From Acidimicrobiia bacterium (GTDB lineage: Bacteria; Actinomycetota; Acidimicrobiia; Acidimicrobiales; Ilumatobacteraceae): a stretch of DNA of 11,690 bases. The stretch covers positions 1-11,690 of the forward strand of contig RHCK01000017.1 of assembly GCA_010030605.1 (NCBI GenBank). The letters are read 5' to 3'. Both the position numbers and the translations under genes were made by a program. Of the stretch, positions 6,444 to 11,690 are shown one piece after another (position 1 is the first letter of the stretch; each line of letters opens with the position of its first letter). The notes beneath the pieces were generated by a model that saw nothing but the letters and a program-made list of their open reading frames with translations, was not told where the DNA came from and ran no database searches.

Positions 6444-7119
6444 CCGATCGATCCCCTCCAGGAAGACCGTGCCACAGCAGTTCGGCCAACTGATCGGCCA
6501 CGTCGCGGGCTGATCGATCGGACTGGGTCAGCCACCACATGGCCGACATCTGCAGCATCCCCACGATGCCAAAAGCCCACGGTTCGGCGACTTCGGCGCT
6601 TTGCCCGAACCCGCGCCGCCACGCAACCAACGCCCTGGTCATCGGGGTCGTCGAGCGTTCGGCCAGTTTCAAGCGACCAAGGGCGGTCTGTTCGGTGGTA
6701 CCCCCGGTGACATACAAAAACAGATCCCGGTGGCGATCGACCACCTGCAAGTTGGCCTCGATGAAGGTGGTCAAAGCCTGGCGGGTCAGGCCAGTGTCGG
6801 CACCCGTTTGACCGCCCGATTGGAGAGCTTGGTTCGCCGCGTCCACCATGCGGTCGGCGAGACGTTCGGCCAAGGCGTCGGCCAGGTCGGCGCGACCGCC
6901 CACACGGTCGTAAACGATCGGCTTGGTGACGCCGGCTTCGAGGGCGACGGCTTCGATCGAAGCGCCTGCGCCATCTCGAGCGATCACGCGCTCGGCCGCG
7001 TCGAGGACGTGTTCGCGATCGACCTCGAGCTGCCCGCCCACCGGGCGACCCGGGCGGCGCGCATTCAATCGGCGCTCGGTCGTCGTCGGTGCCTTGCCCA
7101 TCACGTCAGTCTGCTTCAT
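6439..7119 (-). CDS. TetR-family transcriptional regulator
   Basis: This 226-residue dimeric repressor has an N-terminal DNA-binding domain and a ligand-sensing helical domain. The helix-turn-helix is at residues about 54-73 (SIEAVALEAGVTKPIVYDRV), within the TetR pattern beginning REHVLDAAERVIARDG (35-50). The N-terminal arm carries RRPGRP (21-26), an AT-hook-like basic stretch that could grip the minor groove. Residues from about 85 form the ligand and dimer domain, with aromatic and hydrophobic residues near MLQMSAMWWLTQ (188-199). ATG 7117-7119 is chosen, with GGTGAG just upstream; an ATG six codons in (M7) is a possible alternative without a clear SD. It is divergent from the SDR gene across 86 bp holding a palindrome, and leads the minus-strand run by 66 bp. 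It probably represses itself and one or both flanking units; the inducer is unknown. Confidence 0.92.
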   Translation of the reverse strand: MKQTDVMGKAPTTTERRLNARRPGRPVGGQLEVDREHVLDAAERVIARDGAGASIEAVALEAGVTKPIVYDRVGGRADLADALAERLADRMVDAANQALQSGGQTGADTGLTRQALTTFIEANLQVVDRHRDLFLYVTGGTTEQTALGRLKLAERSTTPMTRALVAWRRGFGQSAEVAEPWAFGIVGMLQMSAMWWLTQSDRSARDVADQLAELLWHGLPGGDRSA

Positions 7120-7152
7120 TCGCTCACCCCGCGAAAGACCCCTTCCGCACCT

Positions 7153-7171
7153 AACTTACTACTGGTAACTT
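7153..7171. promoter_or_regulatory. Candidate TetR operator in the divergent TetR/SDR intergenic region
   Basis: AACTTACTACTGGTAACTT is an imperfect 19-bp palindrome centred on 7162, with 7 of 9 base pairs matching and core TTAC-n5-GTAA. It is the only evident dyad in the 86-bp gap between divergent TetR and SDR genes, the classical place for a TetR-family operator. It overlaps a plausible promoter for the regulator gene. Confidence 0.5.
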
Positions 7172-7185
7172 TCTCGTGTTCACAA
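7156..7185 (-). promoter_or_regulatory. Possible promoter of the TetR gene
   Basis: On the minus strand TTGTGA (7180-7185) and TAGTAA (7156-7161) are 18 nt apart, acceptable as -35 and -10 elements. The -10 lies inside the palindrome at 7153-7171, so bound regulator would shut off its own gene. Actinobacterial promoters are variable, so this is tentative. Confidence 0.3.
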
Positions 7186-7194
7186 CAGGTGGAC

Positions 7195-7203
7195 AAGGGG
7201 GAG
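7195..7203 (+). promoter_or_regulatory. Ribosome binding site deciding the SDR start
   Basis: AAGGGGGAG lies immediately before ATG 7206-7208. It would be inside the gene if translation began at the GTG at 7176, so the ATG at 7206 is the better start. Confidence 0.55.
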
Positions 7204-7205
7204 TG

Positions 7206-7973
7206 ATGAACGAAGCAACGAGTCGACTGTTCGACCTGTCCGACGATGTCGCGGTCGTGACCGGAGCCGGTCGCGGAATCGGAGAAGGAATCGCCCACAC
7301 GTTGGCCGACGCCGGCGCGGCCGTGGTGTGCGCCGCGCGGCGCGCCGACGAAGTGGAGCGCGTGGCCGCCGACATTCGCGCCAAAGGCGGACGGGCCATC
7401 GCCATGCCCACCGACGTCACCGACAATGCCGCCGTCGAAGCTCTGGCTCAGAAAGCCATCTCCGAGTTCGGTCACCTCGACATCTGGATCAACAACGCCG
7501 GTGGTTCACCCATTCAGGCGCCGCTCACGCAACTCGACCCCGCCGAATGGGACGCGACGATGCGACTCAACCTCACTTCGATCTGGGTCTGCACCAACAC
7601 CGCGGCGCGCCTGATGCGCGATGGCGGGCGCATCGTGAACATCTCGTCGAAGGCCGCGGTCAGCACCGTGATGGGAAGTGGTCACTACGCCGCCGCCAAG
7701 GCCGCGGTCAATTCACTCACCGTCACGTATGCGAAGGAATTGGGTCCTCGCATCCGCGTGAACTGCATCATGCCCGGAGCAGTGCCCACCGAGATCATGA
7801 TGAAAGCGATGCGTCTGCAGGACGACGACCTGCCGAAGCTGGAGAAAGTGTTGCGCATGCCCATGCGACGTTTGGGTACACCCGACGATCTCGGTCAAGC
7901 GGTTCTGTACTTCGTCTCGCCGGCCTCCAGTTGGGTCACCGGTCAGATCCTCGGCGTCGACGGAGGTTTGTGA
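7206..7973 (+). CDS. Short-chain dehydrogenase/reductase (classical SDR)
   Basis: This 255-residue NAD(P)-dependent oxidoreductase has all classical SDR hallmarks: TGAGRGIG at 19-26 for the nucleotide, NNAG at 96-99, N122, and the catalytic S148, Y161 and K165 in ISSKAAVS...HYAAAKAAV. AARR at 43-46 after the second strand favours NADP(H) over NAD(H). The C-terminal GVDGG loop is typical of soluble tetrameric family members. The start ATG 7206 is chosen because of the SD at 7195-7203; the frame stays open to a GTG at 7176. The TGA at 7971-7973 shares its A with the ATG of the next gene, so the two proteins are translationally coupled. It is divergent from the TetR gene. It probably interconverts an alcohol and a carbonyl; the substrate is not evident from the sequence. 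Confidence 0.94.
   Translation: MNEATSRLFDLSDDVAVVTGAGRGIGEGIAHTLADAGAAVVCAARRADEVERVAADIRAKGGRAIAMPTDVTDNAAVEALAQKAISEFGHLDIWINNAGGSPIQAPLTQLDPAEWDATMRLNLTSIWVCTNTAARLMRDGGRIVNISSKAAVSTVMGSGHYAAAKAAVNSLTVTYAKELGPRIRVNCIMPGAVPTEIMMKAMRLQDDDLPKLEKVLRMPMRRLGTPDDLGQAVLYFVSPASSWVTGQILGVDGGL
7962..7966 (+). promoter_or_regulatory. Ribosome binding site GGAGG for the enone reductase gene, inside the SDR 3' end
   Basis: GGAGG lies 6 nt before ATG 7973-7975, within the last codons of the SDR gene. Stop and start overlap as TGATG. The site sets the true start of the reductase, although the frame is open much further upstream. Confidence 0.75.
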
Positions 7974-8977
7974 TGTCCATCGTGAATCGCAAGATCGTTC
8001 TCGTCAGTCGCCCCACGGGTCGACCCGACGATTCCAACTTCCGCTACGTCGAAGAAGAAGTGGCGCCCCTCGACGACGGACAGGTGTTGGTCGAGGTCGA
8101 TCTGCTCGGAATCGACGCGTTCATTCGCACCACGTTGGACGAGGGCAGCTTCCATCGTGGCGCCCAGATCGGTGGTGTCATTCCAGCGCTCGGCGTCGGT
8201 GAGGTACTCGACAGTCGTGATGCCGGATTCGCCAAAGGCGACAAGGTGTTCGGTCCGCTCAGTTCGCAGACGCACGCGGTGATGCCGGCGTTCACCTTGC
8301 GCAAACTCGACACGAACGTTGCACCGGCCAATGCGTGGCTCGGAGCGCTCGGTCTCACCACCGGTCTCACCGCCTATTTCGGCATCGTCGACGTGGGGCG
8401 TGTGAAGAAGGGCGACACGGTTGTCGTCAGTGGAGCGGCTGGTGCCGTTGGTTCGATGGCCGGGCAGATCGCTCGTCTCAGTGGTGCCGACAAGGTGATC
8501 GGAATCGCCGGCGGCAGCCACAAGACCAAGTTCCTCGTCGACGAACTTCGATTCGATGCCGCCATCGATTACCGCAACGAGAACGTCGGCGCGCGTCTGG
8601 ACGAATTGGCGCCGAACGGAATCGACGTCTTCTTCGACAACGTGGGCGGCGAGATTCTCGACGACGTCTTGATGCGCATCGTCGAGGGCTCCCGCATCGT
8701 CATCTGCGGGGCGATCTCGCAATACGAGAAGATGGACGACGTTCGTGGACCACGCAACTATCTGAAGTTGGCCGAGCGCCACGCCACCATGGAAGGCTTC
8801 GCGGTGTTCCATTTCGCGCAGCATTACGCCCGTGGCGAAGGTCAATTGGCCGAGTGGTATCGCAACGGCGACATCATCATGCGCGAACAGATCGAACACG
8901 GGGTCGAGAACTTCCCGGCCGTCATGAACATGCTCATGACCGGCGGACACCACGGCAAGTTGCTCCTGAAGGTGTAG
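7973..8977 (+). CDS. NADP-dependent enone/enal double-bond reductase (LTB4DH/CurA-like MDR)
   Basis: This 334-residue zinc-independent medium-chain reductase belongs to the group of leukotriene B4 dehydrogenase, 2-alkenal reductase and curcumin reductase CurA, which reduce C=C bonds conjugated to a carbonyl using NADPH. Evidence includes LGALGLTTGLTAYFGI (123-138), the glycine-rich AAGAVG (155-160) in VVSGAAGAVGSMAGQIA, VIGIAGGSHKTKFL, where a Lys normally holds the NADP 2'-phosphate, FDAAIDYRNE, and DVFFDNVGGEILD. The N-terminus VSRPTGRPDDSNFRYVEEEV is also typical. Zinc ligands are absent, as expected. It is coupled to the SDR through a TGATG overlap with GGAGG upstream, so both products are probably made together. 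Next to a cleavage oxygenase that makes conjugated aldehydes or ketones, the activity fits reduction of such products, but this is inferred from context. Confidence 0.92.
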   Translation: MSIVNRKIVLVSRPTGRPDDSNFRYVEEEVAPLDDGQVLVEVDLLGIDAFIRTTLDEGSFHRGAQIGGVIPALGVGEVLDSRDAGFAKGDKVFGPLSSQTHAVMPAFTLRKLDTNVAPANAWLGALGLTTGLTAYFGIVDVGRVKKGDTVVVSGAAGAVGSMAGQIARLSGADKVIGIAGGSHKTKFLVDELRFDAAIDYRNENVGARLDELAPNGIDVFFDNVGGEILDDVLMRIVEGSRIVICGAISQYEKMDDVRGPRNYLKLAERHATMEGFAVFHFAQHYARGEGQLAEWYRNGDIIMREQIEHGVENFPAVMNMLMTGGHHGKLLLKV

Positions 8978-9006
8978 TCCGTCGCGGTTCACGCGAGAAT
9001 GAGACG

Positions 9007-10638
9007 GTGAGCAGCATCGTCGTCTCGGAACTGGAGTACGCGCCTCCCGGGGCCGATCAGCTCTTTTTCGACGTCAGCTTCGGCGTTGCGCCCGGTGAAC
9101 ACGCCGCACTCGTCGGTGCGAACGGAGTGGGCAAGAGCACGATCCTGCGCATCCTGTCGGGCGTGATCGACGCCGACGGTGGCGAGTTCACGGTGAATGG
9201 GTCGATGCTCACCATGACCCAGGACGTCGGCATGTCGCGACCAACCGACACCTTGCGCGAAATGTTGATCGAGGTCGCGCCGCCACAATTGCGCGTTGCC
9301 GGTCGAGCATTGGTGGCCGCCGAACGGGCGTTGGCCGACGGGTCCGATGACGGCATGGGGTACGCGACCGCTCTCTCCGATTGGGGCGATCTTGGCGGAT
9401 ACGAGTTGGAAACGAAGTGGCAGGCCGCGGCGCAACGAAGCGTCAAGTCCAGCATCGATGACTTCTCGCGCCGGCTGGTGTCGGAACTCTCCGGTGGCGA
9501 GCGCAAACGATTGGTTCTCGATCTGCTCCTCACGTCCGGAGCCGACGTGCTGTTGCTCGATGAACCCGACAACTATCTCGACATCCCCACGCGCGGATGG
9601 CTCGAGGAACAGATCATGGCCAGCAAGTCCACGATCCTGATGGTGAGTCACGACCGTGCACTCCTCGAACGCGTCGCCACCAAGATCGTCGTCATCGAAG
9701 GTTCCGGATGTTGGACCCACGGTGGCTCGTACGCGTCGTTCCCCGAAGCTCGTTCGAAACGGCAGGAGCTGATGGGAGATGAACTGAAGCGATGGAACGA
9801 CGAGGAACGACGACTCTTCCATCACATGAAGATCATGAAACAGCGGGCGGCCCAAAACTTCAAGAACGCCACCAAGGCCAACGCCGCCGAGACCCGTTGG
9901 GAGAAATTCGTGGCACTCGGTCCGCCACCTCCGCCGGTGGCCGACCAACAGATTCATGTCCGCCTTCGTGGAGCCGACGCCGCTCGACGAGTGGTGAAGA
10001 TGGAGAATTTGTCGGTGGGAAGCCTCTTCTTCCCGTTCTCCGACGAGGTGTATCACGGTGAACGTGTCGGACTGATCGGTCCCAACGGAACCGGCAAGAG
10101 TCATTTGCTTGCCGTGCTGAATGGCGCTGCTCCCGACGAAGGCACGATCGCCTTCGGACCACGAACCTCGGTGGGAGTCTTCACCCAGATCAACGATCGT
10201 CCGGACTTCACCGGTCGCCAATGCATCGACATCGTGCGCGATCGATTGATCGACGACGAGAAGTCGATGCGAGCCCTGGCTCGGTACGGGCTGGTGAACA
10301 ACGCGCGCCAGGAATTCCAGACGTTGTCCGGTGGACAAAAGGCGCGGCTCGAGATTCTGTGTCTCGAACTCGAAGGCCACAACGTTCTCTTGCTCGACGA
10401 GCCCACGGACAACCTCGACATCGAATCATCGGAAGCGCTCGAACGCGCCTTGGACGGTTTCGAAGGCACGGTGATCGCCGTCAGTCACGATCGCACGTTC
10501 CTCGCGAAGTTCGATCGCTTTCTCATGATCGGTGACGACGGCGATGTTTACGGCCTGCCCGATTATGAGATCGCCATGAAGGGCCTCGCCGAGCCGAGCG
10601 CTCTGGCCGGATTGCGCCTCGCCAAGAAACTGTCGTGA
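9007..10638 (+). CDS. ABC-F family ATPase (ribosome-associated type)
   Basis: This 543-residue soluble protein has two ABC domains and no membrane part, as in ABC-F translation factors and ribosome-protection proteins. Domain 1: Walker A GANGVGKST (37-45), signature LSGGE (161-165), Walker B with DEPDNYLD (185-192), then the SHDRALL switch. The linker at about 240-330 is charged and helical (LKRWNDEERRLFHHMKIMKQRAAQNF is within it) and ends in five consecutive prolines (306-310). Domain 2: Walker A GPNGTGKSH (358-366, His where Thr or Ser is usual), LSGGQ (440-444), DEPTDNLD (464-471) and a SHDRTFL switch. GTG 9007 is taken as start because the ABC fold begins at once, but no strong SD is seen. 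It follows the reductase after 29 bp and may share its transcript. Resistance versus housekeeping role cannot be decided. Confidence 0.92.
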   Translation: MSSIVVSELEYAPPGADQLFFDVSFGVAPGEHAALVGANGVGKSTILRILSGVIDADGGEFTVNGSMLTMTQDVGMSRPTDTLREMLIEVAPPQLRVAGRALVAAERALADGSDDGMGYATALSDWGDLGGYELETKWQAAAQRSVKSSIDDFSRRLVSELSGGERKRLVLDLLLTSGADVLLLDEPDNYLDIPTRGWLEEQIMASKSTILMVSHDRALLERVATKIVVIEGSGCWTHGGSYASFPEARSKRQELMGDELKRWNDEERRLFHHMKIMKQRAAQNFKNATKANAAETRWEKFVALGPPPPPVADQQIHVRLRGADAARRVVKMENLSVGSLFFPFSDEVYHGERVGLIGPNGTGKSHLLAVLNGAAPDEGTIAFGPRTSVGVFTQINDRPDFTGRQCIDIVRDRLIDDEKSMRALARYGLVNNARQEFQTLSGGQKARLEILCLELEGHNVLLLDEPTDNLDIESSEALERALDGFEGTVIAVSHDRTFLAKFDRFLMIGDDGDVYGLPDYEIAMKGLAEPSALAGLRLAKKLS

Positions 10639-10657
10639 TTCGCGGTGGTCGCCGAAC

Positions 10658-10978
10658 TCAGTGATCGGCGAGCAACGTGTAGGCCGGATTCATGAAGACC
10701 GGCCCGCCGGCAGTGGGGGCGCCGACTCCCTCGAGGATGATGCGACGACCGAGCGTCACCCCTCCGATGTCGCGTCGGCCCGACCACACCGCGGTCGCGG
10801 TTCCCGAATCATCGGCGATCGAGACGACGAGGCTGGGTAAGCCGGCTGCCGGGCGGGTTTTGATGCGTACCACTTGGCCGCACACGGTCACCGGCCGTCG
10901 GACCGCGGCCTGCGAGATGGGAGTCGATGCGACATCGGCCGGCTCGCAATTGCTGTGACGTTTGCGGAAGATGTTCAC
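10658..10978 (-). CDS. OB-fold nucleic-acid-binding domain protein
   Basis: This 106-residue single-domain protein begins MNIFRKRHSN and has a five-stranded OB-fold pattern: RRPVTVCGQVVRIKTRP (27-43), PSLVVSIADDSGTATAVWSGRRDI (48-71), LGRRIILEGVGAP (76-88) and NPAYTLL (97-103). Such stand-alone OB-fold proteins resemble the tRNA/helicase anti-codon OB type and occur next to trkA genes in mycobacteria. The GTG start at 10976-10978 overlaps the TrkA stop codon as GTGA and has GGGAG 7 nt upstream (10986-10990), which indicates translational coupling. A longer reading frame exists upstream but only as a shadow inside trkA. Its stop lies 19 bp from the convergent ABC-F stop. Molecular role unproven; nucleic-acid binding is inferred from the fold. 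Confidence 0.85.
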   Translation of the reverse strand: MNIFRKRHSNCEPADVASTPISQAAVRRPVTVCGQVVRIKTRPAAGLPSLVVSIADDSGTATAVWSGRRDIGGVTLGRRIILEGVGAPTAGGPVFMNPAYTLLADH

Positions 10979-11640
10979 GCCGGCTCTCCCACCAACGTCG
11001 CCCGAACGTCCGATTCTCCGTCGCCGGTGATGAGCACCATCACTTCGTCGCCTTGTTGCAAGGGAAGATCTTCTCGAGGAAGCACCACGTGTCCCTGACG
11101 CATCACGGCCACGACCGCCGCATCCCGGGGAAGTCCGAGTCCGTGCACCGTTCGTCCGATGGCCGGTGAACCTTCGGCCAAGGTCACCTCGGCTAACTGC
11201 GCCTTGCCGTTCTCGAGACCCATGATGCGCACGAACGAACCGACGCTCACGGCTTCCTCGACCAACGCCGTCAACAAATGAGGCGTCGACACCGACACGT
11301 CGACGCCCCACATGTCGTTGAACATCCATTCATTGTTCGGATTGTTCACACGGGCCACGACCCGCGGAACCGCGAACTCCTGCTTCGCCAGAAGCGCCAC
11401 CACCAGGTTGTCCTCGTCGTCTCCGGTGACCGCCGCCACCACATCGACCTCGTGAAGACCCGCTCGCTCCAACGTGGATAGTTCGCATCCATCGCCGAGC
11501 ACACGTTCCAGTTCCGGACGGTCGGCGCGGTTCAGAGCCTTGGCGTCGTTGTCGATCAAGCTCACGTCGTTGCCGCTCGCGACCAACTGCTCGGCCATGT
11601 AGCGACCGACGCTGCCGGCACCCACGATCACGATCTTCAT
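10975..11640 (-). CDS. trkA: TrkA-type potassium uptake regulatory subunit (RCK protein)
   Basis: This 221-residue cytosolic protein has an RCK_N Rossmann domain (1 to about 130) and an RCK_C domain (about 140-215). GAGSVG at 7-12 is the nucleotide loop, and D30 in LIDND at the end of the second strand favours NAD(H). TGDDEDNLVVALLAK and VVARVNNPNNEWMF are typical of TrkA. The C-terminal half, with IMGLENGKAQLAEVTL and LPREDLPLQQGDEVMVLI, matches TrkA-C. Such proteins gate K+ channels or Trk/Ktr transporters in response to nucleotides. ATG 11638-11640 is fixed by GGAGG at 11648-11652 and the MKIVIVGAG start. It overlaps the upstream gene's stop by ATGA and the OB-fold gene's start by GTGA. 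Actinobacteria often carry two adjacent trkA genes, as with ceoB/ceoC in Mycobacterium; this one matches the second position. Confidence 0.92.
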   Translation of the reverse strand: MKIVIVGAGSVGRYMAEQLVASGNDVSLIDNDAKALNRADRPELERVLGDGCELSTLERAGLHEVDVVAAVTGDDEDNLVVALLAKQEFAVPRVVARVNNPNNEWMFNDMWGVDVSVSTPHLLTALVEEAVSVGSFVRIMGLENGKAQLAEVTLAEGSPAIGRTVHGLGLPRDAAVVAVMRQGHVVLPREDLPLQQGDEVMVLITGDGESDVRATLVGEPA

Positions 11641-11690
11641 GACCCCACCTCCGTGCGACCCGAGAAACGCGCATCCACGGCATCGACCGA
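11637..11690 (-). CDS. 3' end of an upstream gene, probably a second TrkA-like protein (truncated by window edge)
   Basis: The last 17 codons of a minus-strand gene (SVDAVDARFSGRTEVGS) end at TGA 11637-11639, overlapping the trkA ATG as ATGA. The overlap pattern and the position next to trkA and an OB-fold gene suggest the partner trkA gene seen in mycobacteria. The visible residues carry no domain signature, so the identity is inferred from context only. Confidence 0.4.
   Translation of the reverse strand, partial: SVDAVDARFSGRTEVGS
11648..11652 (-). promoter_or_regulatory. Ribosome binding site GGAGG of trkA
   Basis: GGAGG on the minus strand sits 7 nt before the ATG at 11640, inside the end of the preceding gene. 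It confirms the MKIVIVGAG start even though the frame is open further upstream. Confidence 0.7.

Noticed and set aside
7328..7972. Upstream in-frame extension of the enone reductase to a 549-residue product
   Set aside because: The extra part is an Arg/His-rich out-of-frame reading of the SDR gene. GGAGG at 7962-7966 and the family's usual length put the start at 7973.
7943..8992. 349-codon minus-strand open frame opposite the enone reductase
   Set aside because: Shadow of a well-identified gene; its translation shows no recognisable fold.
8989..10380. 463-codon minus-strand open frame opposite the ABC-F gene
   Set aside because: The ABC-F reading has all Walker and signature motifs on the other strand; the antisense product has none and no RBS that I can see.
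10639..10656. Hairpin-like TTCG...CGAA sequence between the convergent ABC-F and OB-fold stops, as a bidirectional terminator
   Set aside because: The outer stem is only 4 bp with a bulge, and no T run follows on either strand. I cannot call a terminator here.
10979..11329. Upstream extension of the OB-fold gene to 223 residues
   Set aside because: The extension is a shadow frame inside trkA. The GTG at 10978 has an SD and overlaps the trkA stop, and the protein fits family size from there.
1..11690. Mobile elements, CRISPR arrays, tRNA or rRNA genes
   Set aside because: No transposase or integrase motifs, no regularly spaced repeats and no tRNA-like cloverleaf segment was found. Gaps between genes are all under 120 bp.

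Overview
The window is gene-dense, GC-rich bacterial chromosome with very short intergenic gaps and no mobile element, CRISPR array, rRNA or tRNA that I can see. Lipoproteins with a CGGDDGGS-type start, mixed GTG/ATG starts, and a TrkA-TrkA-OB-fold gene string of the kind found in Mycobacterium (the ceoB/ceoC region) point to a high-GC actinobacterium. The overall look suits Acidimicrobiia, but this is a judgement from protein character, not from a marker gene.

Layout. (1) 1-659, plus strand: 3' end of a PhoD-like alkaline phosphatase. It meets, tail to tail with a 2-bp gap, (2) 662-955, minus: a 97-residue lipoprotein of unknown role. (3) 1074-7119, minus, is a colinear run transcribed right to left: a TetR regulator (6439-7119), a small FMN-type split-barrel protein of the PNPOx superfamily (5875-6372), a carotenoid/stilbene cleavage oxygenase with all four iron-binding His (4500-5840), a branched-chain-amino-acid-type substrate-binding lipoprotein (3098-4462) and a fused LivH-LivM permease (1074-3053). 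No ATPase subunit of this transporter is in the window. (4) 7206-10638, plus, diverges from the TetR gene: a short-chain dehydrogenase, a translationally coupled LTB4DH/CurA-like NADP-dependent enone reductase, and an ABC-F ATPase. (5) 10658-11690, minus: OB-fold protein, TrkA-type potassium-uptake regulator, and the last 17 codons of another gene, linked by 4-nt stop/start overlaps.

How the genes may work together. The central block, roughly 1.07-8.98 kb, reads as one catabolic locus around a TetR regulator. A binding protein and permease could import a hydrophobic or aromatic compound. The cytosolic cleavage oxygenase would cut a conjugated double bond to give enal, enone or aromatic aldehyde products. 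The enone/enal reductase and the SDR would then reduce or oxidise those products, and the PNPOx-like flavoprotein could add a further redox step. An imperfect palindrome lies in the TetR/SDR divergent promoter. A second weaker inverted repeat and a -10-like box lie ahead of the PNPOx gene. The functional link is inferred from gene neighbourhood. Substrate and pathway cannot be read from the sequence.
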